Below, one piece after another: positions 1 through 10,196 of a stretch of 64,000 bases of DNA (the first letter of the stretch is position 1; each line of letters starts with the position of its first letter). The translations under genes and the position numbers were made by a program. Below the pieces are notes generated by a model, which saw only the letters and a program-made list of their open reading frames with translations, ran no database searches and had not been told where the DNA came from. Source of the DNA: UBA932 sp031548545 (GTDB taxonomy: Bacteria; Bacteroidota; Bacteroidia; Bacteroidales; UBA932); NCBI GenBank assembly GCA_031548545.1, contig JAVBQY010000003.1, positions 25,574 through 89,573 on the forward strand. The letters run 5' to 3'.

Positions 1-2
1 GA

Positions 3-3000
3 TAAGGTGCGTGATTGCGGATAGACGCCCTTATCTATACCATTGGACATTTCCGGGTCAAAACCACGATAGCCGGTAAAGGTCAGCAGGTTTTCCGCCA
101 TGAAATACACCCGCAGTTTTTCAACAAAGAATTTCTTAGTAATATTTTTCGGCAAGGTATACCCTATTTGCAGGCTCTTCAGGCGCAGGTAAGAACCGTT
201 TTGTACATACAGGTCTGAAGATTTCCAGTTACCATTCGGGTCTACAAAGCTCAAACGCGGAGTAGAATTAGAAGTGCCGGGACCGGTCCAACGGTCAATC
301 ATGTAACCGGGCAGGTTCACAGAGGCCAGGTCAAGACGGCGGGTTACGTCATAAATATCAGAACCGGCCACACCCTGGAAGAAGGCATTCAAATCAATAC
401 CTTTCCACGCCAAATCAATAGTAAAACCATAGGTCCATTTGGGGAAGAAGTTACCGATCATCGTACGGTCATCATCAGAGATCTTGCCGTCACCGTTCAG
501 GTCTATAAAGCGAACATCACCGGCTACGGCATTGGGCTGGATCTTACCGCCGTTTTGGTTCACATAGGCGTCGACCTCGGCCTGTGTCTGGAAAAGGCCG
601 GCAGTTCTCAATCCGTAGAAGAAATGGTAAGGATAACCATTCTCATCGCGGCTGATGGTACCTACCTGGTTATGGCTGTCGGCATTGTTATAACCGGACT
701 CATTACCGAGATTATTCAGGGTATTTTTCAGGTAGGTAGCATTGGCGCTGAGACCTACATTCAGGTCGCCTACATTAAAGCGGTAACCCAGGTCCATTTC
801 AACCCCCTGGTTGGTCATGTCACCCACGTTGCCGATGGGCTTGGAGTCACCCACATAAGTAGGAATGGGCACCTCGATCAACATACCTTCCGTCTTTTTG
901 TTATAGTAGTCAATAGAGAAGGTCAGCGCATTGTTAAAGAAACGGGCGTCAAGTCCGATGTCGGTCTGAGCCGTTGCTTCCCATTTGATATCAGGATTGG
1001 AAATACCATTGGGTTTCACACCGGTAACAATAGTTTCGCTACCGTTAGCCCCACTACCAAAGATATAGTTATTACCGCTATTCATGGTTACGGTATAACG
1101 GTAGTTACCAATGGCATCGTTACCGTTCTTACCCCAGCTTCCGCGGATTTTCAGGTAGCTGAACCACTCGGGGCGGTCTTGCATAAAACGCTCGTTCGTC
1201 ACATTCCATCCCAATGATACAGAGGGGAAGTAGGCAAAACGGTTATTGGCGCCGAAGCGGGAAGAACCGTCGCGGCGGAGGGTAAATTCAACCATATAAC
1301 GTTCATCATAGTTGTAACTAAGACGTCCGAAATAAGACACCAGCGCATAACGGTCAAAAGCGGATCCGCCGGCATTGCGTTGTCCGTTGGGCGTTTTGGT
1401 AAAATCAATATTCGCCTTTGAAGGATCATCGGACAAGAGGTCATAACTGCCGCCGGACACATTGCGTCCGTTATATTCACGGGCGGATTGTCCGAGCAGT
1501 ACCGAGAAATTATGTTTATCGGCTATGGTATTGGTATAGCTCAGGGTGTTTTCCCACTGCCAGTCCAAGCCACGGTTAGAAGAGGACCATACTTCAGATT
1601 TCTCATTTTTGTTACTTTGGCCCAGATAAAACTGAGGACTGTGTCCGTCATTGCCCCAGAAAGCCAGGTCGACACCAAAAGATGACTTAAATTTCAAGCC
1701 TTTGTACAGCTCAATTTCTCCGTAGAAAGAACTCACAAACTTATCCGACCAGTTTTTAGAAGCCGGCAGGTTCATCATGGCTACGGGGTTTACAATTTCA
1801 TTATAGGTAGAGCCCGGCAGTTCATAGACACGACCGTTTTTATCTTTTACGGCCGTAGGATGTGCTGCCAAGGTGGCAGAAGGATCATCTGCGTACACAG
1901 GCACCAGCGGAGAAAGCATCAGGGCGTTACCCAACGCTTCACCGAATACGCCGTTGGTTCCGATACCTGTAGAATTGATGTGCGCATAAGAGGCGTTCAC
2001 CCCGATTACCGCTTTACGCAGGTAATCCCGTTCGGAAGACTTGTCAAACATCGTATAGCTGTTGTTCAAGCGGATGCTCATACGGTCATAATTGGAACGG
2101 CCGTAATTACCTCCAACGATACCATCTTGCGTCAGGTAACCGAAAGAGATATAGTAGTTATTTTTCTCCGTAGCGCCGGAAATACCAATCTGATGGTTTT
2201 GTATGCCGGCGTTATAATTAAACACCTCATCCTGCCAGTTGGTATTGTGCTTGTAGTTGGTAGGATCCGGATAGATAGGCGCCTTGCCGTCATTAATATT
2301 CATTTCATTCATCAAAGTCTGGTATTCAAACGCGTCCAATACGGCACGTTGTTTCCAGGGGTTCTGCCAACCATAAGAAAAATCATAGGTCAGGCGAACA
2401 GGCCCCTGAGAACCGCTCTTGGTCGTCACCAGGATAACCCCGTTGGCGCCACGTGTTCCGTATACGGCGGCAGAAGCCGCATCTTTCAAGACTTCAATAG
2501 AGGCGATGTCTGTAGGATTCAGGTAATCAATACCGCCACCGACTTGCATTCCATCAATAATATACAAAGGATCACTATTACCAGTAGTACCGATACCGCG
2601 GATACGCACCGTAGAACCGGAACCCGGCTGGCCGGAAGACTGGGTTATATTAACCCCAGCCACCTTACCACGCAGTACATTTTCAATACGGGTCGGCGTT
2701 TCGTTCTCAATATCGGAAGATTTCACACTTCCGATCGCTGCGGTAACCACACTTTTCTTTTGTACGCCGTAGCCCACCACCACTAACTCTTCCAAATTCA
2801 CAGCATTTTCCATCAAACTCACGTTGACGGTATTCTGCGTTGCTACCACCTCTTTGGTAGAATAACCCATCGACGTAAACACCAGCGTCTTGCCCAGAGG
2901 AGCATTAACACTAAATTCACCCGACTCATTCGTAACGGCGTAGGTAGAAGTGCCCTTCACCTGCACACTAACACCTACCAGGGGAGTGTCATCGATCTCC

Positions 3001-3086
3001 GAGGAAACGCGCCCCTTGATAATGCTCACCTGCGCGTTCGCCACTATGGCAAAACAACACATTAGACAGATTAAAACTTTTTTCAT
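3..3086 (-). CDS. SusC-like TonB-dependent outer membrane transporter (3' end outside window)
   Basis: This is the outer membrane channel that imports oligosaccharides, energised by TonB and normally capped by a SusD lipoprotein. The frame runs open from an ATG at 3086 off the left edge, giving 1028 residues without a stop. The order is a signal peptide ending in a NAQ-type cleavage site, a carboxypeptidase-regulatory-like beta-sandwich (about residues 22-100), the SusC signature with LEELVVVGYG, a plug domain with LRGKVAGV and YIIDGMQ, then the 22-strand barrel. Only the last barrel strands are missing. A SusD partner would lie to the left and is not visible. The gene is divergent from the glucanase operon, so a role in beta-glucan uptake is inferred from context. 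It has its own TTTG-N19-TATTTTTG promoter. Confidence 0.96.
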   Translation of the reverse strand, partial: MKKVLICLMCCFAIVANAQVSIIKGRVSSEIDDTPLVGVSVQVKGTSTYAVTNESGEFSVNAPLGKTLVFTSMGYSTKEVVATQNTVNVSLMENAVNLEELVVVGYGVQKKSVVTAAIGSVKSSDIENETPTRIENVLRGKVAGVNITQSSGQPGSGSTVRIRGIGTTGNSDPLYIIDGMQVGGGIDYLNPTDIASIEVLKDAASAAVYGTRGANGVILVTTKSGSQGPVRLTYDFSYGWQNPWKQRAVLDAFEYQTLMNEMNINDGKAPIYPDPTNYKHNTNWQDEVFNYNAGIQNHQIGISGATEKNNYYISFGYLTQDGIVGGNYGRSNYDRMSIRLNNSYTMFDKSSERDYLRKAVIGVNASYAHINSTGIGTNGVFGEALGNALMLSPLVPVYADDPSATLAAHPTAVKDKNGRVYELPGSTYNEIVNPVAMMNLPASKNWSDKFVSSFYGEIELYKGLKFKSSFGVDLAFWGNDGHSPQFYLGQSNKNEKSEVWSSSNRGLDWQWENTLSYTNTIADKHNFSVLLGQSAREYNGRNVSGGSYDLLSDDPSKANIDFTKTPNGQRNAGGSAFDRYALVSYFGRLSYNYDERYMVEFTLRRDGSSRFGANNRFAYFPSVSLGWNVTNERFMQDRPEWFSYLKIRGSWGKNGNDAIGNYRYTVTMNSGNNYIFGSGANGSETIVTGVKPNGISNPDIKWEATAQTDIGLDARFFNNALTFSIDYYNKKTEGMLIEVPIPTYVGDSKPIGNVGDMTNQGVEMDLGYRFNVGDLNVGLSANATYLKNTLNNLGNESGYNNADSHNQVGTISRDENGYPYHFFYGLRTAGLFQTQAEVDAYVNQNGGKIQPNAVAGDVRFIDLNGDGKISDDDRTMIGNFFPKWTYGFTIDLAWKGIDLNAFFQGVAGSDIYDVTRRLDLASVNLPGYMIDRWTGPGTSNSTPRLSFVDPNGNWKSSDLYVQNGSYLRLKSLQIGYTLPKNITKKFFVEKLRVYFMAENLLTFTGYRGFDPEMSNGIDKGVYPQSRTL

Positions 3087-3124
3087 AGGTTACTTTTATT
3101 AATTATTTTAGGTAAAACAGTGTG

Positions 3125-3155
3125 CAAAAATAATAATAATTTAACAACTAACAAA
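3125..3155 (-). promoter_or_regulatory. Bacteroidota promoter of the SusC-like gene
   Basis: Read on the minus strand: -33 box TTTG (3152-3155), 19-nt spacer, -7 box TATTTTTG (3125-3132). It matches the Bacteroidota consensus TTTG-N19-21-TAnnTTTG and gives a leader of about 35 nt. Confidence 0.75.
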
Positions 3156-3232
3156 TTCTTAGTGTCATTTTCACACGATTTTTTTAATACAAAAAATAAT
3201 TCTATAACATACTCTAAATTAGGATAACTATT

Positions 3233-3262
3233 TTTGCATATAGAAAATAATAACTATATTTG
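3233..3262 (+). promoter_or_regulatory. Promoter of the glucanase operon
   Basis: TTTG at 3233-3236, an 18-nt spacer (one shorter than usual) and TATATTTG at 3255-3262. It faces away from the SusC promoter within a 241-bp AT-rich intergenic region, so both arms may share a regulator site between 3156 and 3232. No operator was recognised. Confidence 0.65.
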
Positions 3263-3327
3263 TCCGGGTATTGTGTTAAAATCACACATCTGTATACGGC
3301 TTAACATTTTCTTTACACCTTAATACT

Positions 3328-4776
3328 ATGTTTAAAAACAGAGCGCTCATAAAAACACTATTCATCGGCAGCTTAGCCTGTATTTTATTACAATGCTCAA
3401 AATCAGATCCTTATCCAGGCCCCACACCAGGTCCGAACCCGGATGACGAAAGTGGGATTATAGAGACTTATTTGACCTCCGGAGACCAGAAAAATTTACT
3501 TAAGCGGCTAAGCCCCATTAAACCCGGCGGACGCCTGTCCAGTTTTAACGTTGTATTGGACTCTACGACCTTGTATCAGGAAATGGATGGCTTCGGCGCT
3601 GCTTTAACCGGCTCTTCGGCCTATTTACTTAAAAACATGTCGAGCAGCAAACGGGCGGAGCTATTGCAAAAGCTGTTCAACCCATCCAATGGGATAGGTA
3701 TGAGCTATTTGCGACTCACCATAGGATCGTCAGATTTTTCTTTAGGCAACTACTCTTATTGTGATACGGACGATATTAAGCAATTTGATATCCCTGCTAC
3801 AGACAGGCGCGACCTGCTGCCTGTACTCAAAGAGATATTGGCCATCAAACCCGACATCAAAATACTAGGAAGCCCCTGGAGCGCCCCGGCATGGATGAAA
3901 CAAAACAATAGTATGAACGGGGGGCGCCTGATCTCTACTCCCGAAACATATACCGCCTTTGCCGAGTATCTGGTGAAATATATCCAAGCCTTTGCACAGG
4001 AAGGAATCACCATTGACGCCATTACCCTCCAGAATGAACCGCTGCATGAAACCGGCGGTTATCCGACCATGAAAATGGAGTGGGAAGAACAGAATGAAAT
4101 TATCAAAAACTACCTGGGACCGCGTTTTGTATCCGAAAATATTAAAACAAAGATCATTATCTACGACCATAACTGGGATATGTGGTCTTATCCCAACAAT
4201 ATCTTAAAGGATCCAGTAACCCGGACCTTTGTTGACGGCTCCGGCTTCCACGGCTATGGCGGCACCTACCCGACCATGGGCAGCCTGCACGATATGCATC
4301 CCGATAAAGGACTCTACTTCACGGAGCAATCTGCCGGCGGATGGGGCGAAGGCTTTGCCGGCGACCTTAAATGGCATTCCGAGAACATATTCACCGGCCC
4401 CATCAACAACTGGTCTAAAAATGTATTGATGTGGAACCTGGCCCTCAACCCGCAAAGCGGGCCCACCAACGGAGGCTGCACGAACTGCCGCGGCGTGGCC
4501 ACCATCTCCGGCGACGCCTATACCTTTAATGAAGAATATTACATTATCGGCCATTTCTCCAAATTCATCCGCAAAGGCGCCCAACGTATCAAATACAGTA
4601 TTAACGGCAATTACACTTCTTTCTTTTGCTCCGCCTTCCTTAACACCGACGGCAGTAAAGTCTTATTTGCAGCCAATAACAGCAATAGCGCGCAAAACTT
4701 CAACGTACGCTGCGGTAACCGTGAGTTCAATTATATCATCCCGGCCGTAGCCGTTGTAACATTCACCTGGAAATAA
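3328..4776 (+). CDS. GH30 family glucanase lipoprotein
   Basis: A retaining glycoside hydrolase of family 30. In Bacteroidota PULs with this partner set these are usually endo-beta-1,6-glucanases; a glucosylceramidase-type activity is an alternative. The protein has 482 aa with an N-terminal lipoprotein signal ending LLQC and a Pro/Gly-rich linker, then FGAALTGSSA, WSAPAWMK, the acid/base Glu237 in QNEP and the nucleophile Glu333 in FTEQS. A beta-sandwich typical of GH30 closes the protein. It is first in a tight operon, with the next gene 13 bp downstream. Predicted location is membrane-anchored, probably at the cell surface. The family assignment is firm; the exact linkage is inferred from context. 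Confidence 0.92.
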   Translation: MFKNRALIKTLFIGSLACILLQCSKSDPYPGPTPGPNPDDESGIIETYLTSGDQKNLLKRLSPIKPGGRLSSFNVVLDSTTLYQEMDGFGAALTGSSAYLLKNMSSSKRAELLQKLFNPSNGIGMSYLRLTIGSSDFSLGNYSYCDTDDIKQFDIPATDRRDLLPVLKEILAIKPDIKILGSPWSAPAWMKQNNSMNGGRLISTPETYTAFAEYLVKYIQAFAQEGITIDAITLQNEPLHETGGYPTMKMEWEEQNEIIKNYLGPRFVSENIKTKIIIYDHNWDMWSYPNNILKDPVTRTFVDGSGFHGYGGTYPTMGSLHDMHPDKGLYFTEQSAGGWGEGFAGDLKWHSENIFTGPINNWSKNVLMWNLALNPQSGPTNGGCTNCRGVATISGDAYTFNEEYYIIGHFSKFIRKGAQRIKYSINGNYTSFFCSAFLNTDGSKVLFAANNSNSAQNFNVRCGNREFNYIIPAVAVVTFTWK

Positions 4777-4789
4777 ATTCTTATCAACT

Positions 4790-5647
4790 ATGAAAAACCT
4801 GTATTACATTCTGTTATTGTGCCCCCTCTTCCTGTCTTTCACCTGCGTATCCTGTGTCAGTAAAGACAAATCGGACGGATCAAACCAACCTCCCATAATC
4901 ACCGGCCCGGAAGAAGATCCGGATGCCGGAAAAACCTACCAGCTGGTATGGAGTGATGAATTCGACTACCATGGCCTCCCCGACAACCGGAAATGGTGGT
5001 ATGAAACCGGCGCCCACGGTTGGGGCAATAATGAACTGCAAAATTATGTTGCCGGCGCTTCCGGCACGGATACCAGTGCGCTTGTATCTAACGGCACACT
5101 AAAAATTATCGCGCAAAAGCAAGGGAGCCAGGTTATCTCGGTCCGCATGAATACAAATGAAAGTTGGACTTACGGCCGGTTTGAAGCGCGGCTCAAATTA
5201 CCGGCCGGCAAAGGCACCTGGCCGGCATTCTGGATGATGCCTAAAAATTTCCAAAGCTGGCCCGAGGATGGTGAGATTGATATTATGGAAGAAGTGGGGT
5301 ATCGCCCGAATTATATTTCCTCGTCCATCCATTGTTTAGCTTATTACCATAAAGTAGGCACGCAAAAGACAGCGGAACGATTTATAGCTACGGCCCAAAG
5401 TGATTTTCACGTTTATGCGGTGGAGTGGACCCGCAATTATATCTACGGCTTTGTTGACGGCGTGCGTTATTTCACCTTTTTGAATGACAAAAGCAACAAC
5501 AAAAACACCTGGCCCTTCAATGCGCCTTTCTACCTAAAACTCAACCTGGCCTGGGGGGGAGACTGGGGCGGTGCACAAGGCCTGGACGAAACAGCCCTGC
5601 CGGCCACCTATGAAATTGATTATGTAAGGGTCTATCAAAAACAATAG
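4790..5647 (+). CDS. GH16 beta-glucanase (laminarinase-like) lipoprotein
   Basis: An endo-acting hydrolase of family 16, most like beta-1,3-glucanases (laminarinases). The 285-aa protein has a hydrophobic signal with Cys19/Cys22 as candidate lipid-anchor residues, then LVWSDEFDY and the catalytic signature EIDIME at residues 162-167 (nucleophile Glu162, acid/base Glu167). The WGGDWGG stretch near the C-terminus is usual for laminarinases. The catalytic domain fills the mature protein, with no binding module. It lies 13 bp after the GH30 gene and 5 bp before the GH3 gene. It would cleave beta-1,3 backbones while GH30 handles beta-1,6 linkages. Confidence 0.93.
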   Translation: MKNLYYILLLCPLFLSFTCVSCVSKDKSDGSNQPPIITGPEEDPDAGKTYQLVWSDEFDYHGLPDNRKWWYETGAHGWGNNELQNYVAGASGTDTSALVSNGTLKIIAQKQGSQVISVRMNTNESWTYGRFEARLKLPAGKGTWPAFWMMPKNFQSWPEDGEIDIMEEVGYRPNYISSSIHCLAYYHKVGTQKTAERFIATAQSDFHVYAVEWTRNYIYGFVDGVRYFTFLNDKSNNKNTWPFNAPFYLKLNLAWGGDWGGAQGLDETALPATYEIDYVRVYQKQ

Positions 5648-5652
5648 TTACA

Positions 5653-7866
5653 ATGAAGCAGTTATATTTATTCTTAGCCTTATTATTCCCCCTGTCATTA
5701 GCCGGGCAGTTGGCATCCGAAGCGCAACGCATCGAAGCCTTGCTTTCAAAAATGACCCTGGAAGAAAAAATCGGCCAGATGAATCAATTGAGCCACGACA
5801 GCAATATGGAGGCCGAACTCAAAGCCGGAAGAATAGGCTCTATACTCAATGTGGTCGGGGCGGAAGAAGTCAACCGCCTGCAGAAGATAGCGGTGGAAGA
5901 AAGCCGGCTGGGCATTCCGCTGATTATCGGCCGCGATGTGATTCACGGTTTTAAAACAATATTCCCTATTCCTATCGGACAGGCGGCCTGTTTCGACCCC
6001 GCCATAGTGGAAGAAGGAGCGGCGATAGCCGCTGCCGAAGCGCGCTCGGCAGGCATACACTGGACCTTTGCGCCTATGCTTGACATTTCACGGGATCCGC
6101 GCTGGGGCCGCCTGGCCGAAGGCCTGGGGGAGGACCCCTACCTGGGCAGCGTACTGGGCAGCGCCATGGTGCGCGGATTTCAGGGCAAGAAACTGTCTGA
6201 CAGCACCTCTATCGCCGCCTGCATCAAGCACTTTATAGGCTATGGCGCTGCAGAAGGCGGACGTGACTACAACAGCACCAATATACCGCCGCATCTCCTG
6301 CGCAATGTGTATATGCGACCATTCAAGGCCGCTGTAGAAGCCGGCGCCGCCACACTCATGACCTCCTTCAACGACAATGACGGTATTCCGGCCTCCGCCA
6401 ATAAATTTTTACTTACGGATGTACTGCGCAATGAGTGGAAGTTCGATGGCTTTGTGGTATCCGACTGGGCTTCTGTCACCGAAATGATCAGCCACGGCTC
6501 ATGCGCTGATCCGAAGGATGCCGCCATGCAATCCGTAAATGCAGGTATGGACATGGAAATGGTGAGCAGGGCTTTTATCAATCACCTCCCGGAACTCATT
6601 AAAGAGGGTAAGGTGTCCGAAGCAAGTATTGATAACGCCGTGCGTAATATCCTGCGCATCAAATTCCGGCTGGGGCTCTTTGACAAGCCCTATGTAAATA
6701 CCGAAGGCAACCCGGTATTCTATGCCGCAGCACACCTGAAAGCCGCACAAAAAGCAGCCGAAGAATCAGCCGTACTCCTCAAGAATAATGGCGTCCTTCC
6801 GCTCAAGGCGTCCATCAAATCCATAGCGGTAACAGGCCCTATGGCCGATGCGCCGCACGACCAGCTCGGCACCTGGGTATTCGATGGTGAAAAACAGCAT
6901 ACTGTTACCCCCCTGGCCGCCCTGCGCGAGCTATACGGCAAGCAGACACACATCCTTTACGAACAAGGGGTGGCGTACAGCCGCGACAAAAGCAGTAATG
7001 GCATTGCCGCCGCCGTAAAGGCCGCCGAAAAGGCCGATGTAGTGCTTGCATTTGTCGGTGAAGAGGCTATTCTTTCCGGAGAGGCCCATTCTTTGGCCGA
7101 AATTAAACTGAAAGGCGCACAACAAGCCTTAATCAATGCACTAAAAGCAACCGGCAAACCACTGGTAATCGTAGTGATGGCCGGCCGGCCCTTAGACATA
7201 CGGGAGGAGTTAAAGGCTGCAGACGCCCTGCTATACAGCTTCCACCCCGGCACCATGGGTGGGCCCGCACTGGCCAATCTGCTCTCCGGCAAGGTCGTGC
7301 CCAGCGGAAAATTGCCCATGACCTTCCCTAAGGAAGTTGGACAAATCCCTTTATACTACAATCACAACAGAACCGGACGCCCCTTCCGCGGCAACGAAAC
7401 AATGATAGACGATATCCCGCTCGAAGCCGGACAGACCTCTTTGGGTAATAGCAGCTATTACCTGGACGCCGGCGCCGGCCCCCTCTTCCCCTTCGGTTTC
7501 GGACTGAGCTACAGCACCTTTGAATATTCCGATTTAAGGCTCGACAAAACGGACCTCCGCCAGGGCGAAAGCCTGAGAGCCAGCGTCACGCTGAAAAACA
7601 CAGGTAACTATGCGGCTACGGAAGTCGTACAACTTTATGTACGCGACCTTGTAGGTTCGATTGCACGCCCGGTCAAAGAGTTAAAGGGGTTCCGACGCGT
7701 GAGCCTAAAAGCCGGAGAAGCTGTACGTGTAACCTTTAATCTGCAGGCAGACGACCTGGCTTTTTACGGGCTTACAATGCAGGAAACCACAGAGCCCGGC
7801 GCCTTCAAATTATGGATAGGCGGAGACAGTAATGCCGCATTAGAAACAGTATTCACTCTAAAATAA
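5653..7866 (+). CDS. GH3 beta-glucosidase, BglX-like, periplasmic
   Basis: An exo-acting beta-glucosidase that releases glucose from the non-reducing end of oligosaccharides. The 737-aa protein has a cleavable signal peptide without a lipobox, so it is probably periplasmic. Domains run as the N-terminal (alpha/beta)8 barrel starting KMTLEEKIGQM, with the nucleophile Asp271 in VVSDWAS; the alpha/beta sandwich with GEEAILSGEAHSLAEI; and a C-terminal fibronectin III-like domain (PFGFGLSYSTFEY onward). Length and architecture equal the BglX family. The second GH3 follows after 15 bp; the differing signal peptides suggest the two work in different compartments. Confidence 0.95.
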   Translation: MKQLYLFLALLFPLSLAGQLASEAQRIEALLSKMTLEEKIGQMNQLSHDSNMEAELKAGRIGSILNVVGAEEVNRLQKIAVEESRLGIPLIIGRDVIHGFKTIFPIPIGQAACFDPAIVEEGAAIAAAEARSAGIHWTFAPMLDISRDPRWGRLAEGLGEDPYLGSVLGSAMVRGFQGKKLSDSTSIAACIKHFIGYGAAEGGRDYNSTNIPPHLLRNVYMRPFKAAVEAGAATLMTSFNDNDGIPASANKFLLTDVLRNEWKFDGFVVSDWASVTEMISHGSCADPKDAAMQSVNAGMDMEMVSRAFINHLPELIKEGKVSEASIDNAVRNILRIKFRLGLFDKPYVNTEGNPVFYAAAHLKAAQKAAEESAVLLKNNGVLPLKASIKSIAVTGPMADAPHDQLGTWVFDGEKQHTVTPLAALRELYGKQTHILYEQGVAYSRDKSSNGIAAAVKAAEKADVVLAFVGEEAILSGEAHSLAEIKLKGAQQALINALKATGKPLVIVVMAGRPLDIREELKAADALLYSFHPGTMGGPALANLLSGKVVPSGKLPMTFPKEVGQIPLYYNHNRTGRPFRGNETMIDDIPLEAGQTSLGNSSYYLDAGAGPLFPFGFGLSYSTFEYSDLRLDKTDLRQGESLRASVTLKNTGNYAATEVVQLYVRDLVGSIARPVKELKGFRRVSLKAGEAVRVTFNLQADDLAFYGLTMQETTEPGAFKLWIGGDSNAALETVFTLK

Positions 7867-7881
7867 GTACACAAGCCAAGC

Positions 7882-10188
7882 ATGAAAAAAAGTATTCTAA
7901 TCGTTTTAAGCACGCTGCTGCTCATTGCCTGCTCGACCGGCACGCAAAGCGGGAACAAGGAGATTGCACGCAAAGTAGACCAACTGCTTCAGGAAATGAC
8001 CCTGGAGGAAAAGGTAGGACAGATGGCGCAAATCACCCTTGATGTGGTCACCAAAGGTCCGGACCGCTACTCCAGCGACGAACCGGTGGTCTTAGACCAG
8101 GAACAGTTGCGGCACGCCCTTACGCAATATCATATAGGTTCTATACTGAATACGGCCAACAACCGGGCGCGCACACCCGAAACCTGGGGCAAAATCATCG
8201 GTGATATCCAACAGGTGGCTACCCAGGAAACACGGATGAAGATACCGGTAATCTATGGTATTGACGCCATACACGGTGTCACTTACTCTGCCGGCAGCAC
8301 CCTGTTCCCCCACGAACTGGCCCTGGCGGCCACCTGGGACCCCACGTTCGGCTACACGCTGGGAGAGGTCACGGCTTATGAAACCCGCGCCTGCAATATT
8401 CCCTGGAATTTCTCACCGGTACTGGACCTGGGCGCCGACCCGCGCTATTCGCGCCTTGCCGAAGGCATGGGCGAAGATCCGTACCTGATCAGTCGTTTCG
8501 GAGAACAGATCATCAAAGGATATGAAGGCAAAGACAATAATATTGCGGATCCTTACCATGTAGCCTCCTGCATGAAACACTTCCTGGGCTATGCCGTACC
8601 GACTTCCGGGAAAGACCGCACACCCGCCTATATCCCCGATTATGTCCTGCGGGAATATCATTTACCGTCTTTCAAGGCAGCCATTGAAGCCGGCGCCCAT
8701 ACCATCATGATCAATTCGGGCGTAATCAACGGTATTCCCGTACACGCCAATTATGCCTTACTCGTTAGCCTGCTCCGCGAAGAGCTGGGATTTCAGGGCC
8801 TGATCGTGAGCGACTGGGGGGACATTGAGAACCTGTATAAACGCGACCTGGTAGCGGCCAACAATAAAGAAGCCGTTAAGATGGCCGTCAATGCCGGGGT
8901 AGACATGTCCATGATTACCTATAATTACGAGGCGTTCTGCGATGACCTGGTGGCCCTGGTCAATGAGGGGGAAGTATCCATGCAACGTATCAATGAAGCG
9001 GTCGGCCGTATTCTTACCTTGAAATACGAACTGAATCTCTTTGAACGCCCCACGGTAGACTATAAGGATTATCCGCATTACGGCAGTATGGAACATGCAC
9101 GCAAGGCCTATGAGGTAGCCGCCGAAGCCATTACCCTGTTAAAGAATGACGACAAAGTGCTCCCGCTTAAAAAGAGCGCCAAAATATTGGTAACCGGTCC
9201 TGCCGCCAACGCTATGCGGCCGCTCAACGGCTGCTGGAGCTACTCATGGCAGGGACAATTGGCCGATGAGTTTGCCGGTGAATACAACACCATCTTTGAG
9301 GCCATGCAAAACAAGATCGGCAAGAATGCGGTCTGGATACCCGGCGTGAGCTACGGGCAAGAGATAGATTACCGCGTAGAAAACAAAGACCGTTATGAAG
9401 AAGCGCTCCGCAGCGCCCGGCAGGCCGATTATATCCTGTTGTGCATCGGTGAAAACTCTTACGCCGAAAAACCCGGTGATGTGGCCGACCTGACGTTAAG
9501 CAAACTACAGCTACAATATGCTAAAGACCTGCTTAAAACAGGCAAACCGGTGGTCCTGGTACTGGCCGAGGGACGTCCCCGTATCATACGGGAGATCGTG
9601 CCTGAGAGTAAGGCCATACTCATGGCCTACTGGCCAGGCAATTACGGCGGAGACGCGCTGGCAGACATTATTTTCGGGGAGGTAAACCCCTCCGGAAAAT
9701 TACCCATCACCTACCCAAGCGCTGTCAACTCTTTGGTGGGTTACATTCATAAGCCGTCGGAAGAACAGGTAAAATCTGCCGGAATGTATAATTACGAAGG
9801 GGACTTCACCCCCGAATTCTATTTCGGCTACGGTTTAAGCTATACGACTTTTGAGTACAAAAACCTACGGCTGAGCACAGAACAGCTCAAGGCCGGAGAA
9901 AAACTGGAAATCAGCGTTGAGGTAACCAATACCGGAGCTATGGCCGGAAAAGAGGTGGTACAGTTATACACCTCCGACCTGGTAGCCAGCATGACACCCG
10001 ACATGCAACGCTTGCGGCGCTTTGAGAAAATACTGCTCCAGCCCGGCGAAACAAAAACGGTATGTTTCACCATAGATGCTACGGACCTGGCATTTGTAAA
10101 CGCCAGGAATCAGTGGGTAACGGAACCGGGCGATTTCAAAGTCCGGATCGGCAACAGCCCGCTTGAACAAATATTTTCTTATCAATAA
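7882..10188 (+). CDS. GH3 beta-glucosidase lipoprotein
   Basis: The second family 3 enzyme in the operon, 768 aa. The signal peptide ends LLIACS, so the protein is a lipoprotein. It carries QEMTLEEKVGQMAQ, the substrate loop KHFLGYAVPTSGKDR, the nucleophile Asp311 in IVSDWGD, the middle domain with GENSYAEKPGD and a C-terminal fibronectin III-like domain after YFGYGLSYTTFEY. It resembles Bacteroidota exo-beta-glucosidases rather than its operon neighbour, so the pair is probably not a recent duplication. Substrates are likely glucan oligosaccharides made by the GH16 and GH30 enzymes. It lies 8 bp upstream of the GH5 gene. Confidence 0.94.
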   Translation: MKKSILIVLSTLLLIACSTGTQSGNKEIARKVDQLLQEMTLEEKVGQMAQITLDVVTKGPDRYSSDEPVVLDQEQLRHALTQYHIGSILNTANNRARTPETWGKIIGDIQQVATQETRMKIPVIYGIDAIHGVTYSAGSTLFPHELALAATWDPTFGYTLGEVTAYETRACNIPWNFSPVLDLGADPRYSRLAEGMGEDPYLISRFGEQIIKGYEGKDNNIADPYHVASCMKHFLGYAVPTSGKDRTPAYIPDYVLREYHLPSFKAAIEAGAHTIMINSGVINGIPVHANYALLVSLLREELGFQGLIVSDWGDIENLYKRDLVAANNKEAVKMAVNAGVDMSMITYNYEAFCDDLVALVNEGEVSMQRINEAVGRILTLKYELNLFERPTVDYKDYPHYGSMEHARKAYEVAAEAITLLKNDDKVLPLKKSAKILVTGPAANAMRPLNGCWSYSWQGQLADEFAGEYNTIFEAMQNKIGKNAVWIPGVSYGQEIDYRVENKDRYEEALRSARQADYILLCIGENSYAEKPGDVADLTLSKLQLQYAKDLLKTGKPVVLVLAEGRPRIIREIVPESKAILMAYWPGNYGGDALADIIFGEVNPSGKLPITYPSAVNSLVGYIHKPSEEQVKSAGMYNYEGDFTPEFYFGYGLSYTTFEYKNLRLSTEQLKAGEKLEISVEVTNTGAMAGKEVVQLYTSDLVASMTPDMQRLRRFEKILLQPGETKTVCFTIDATDLAFVNARNQWVTEPGDFKVRIGNSPLEQIFSYQ

Positions 10189-10196
10189 GCCATACG

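Noticed and set aside
1860..2786. Open frame of 308 codons opposite the SusC-like gene
   Set aside because: The SusC frame is continuous with signal peptide, SusC signature and plug; the opposite frame has no recognisable motif.
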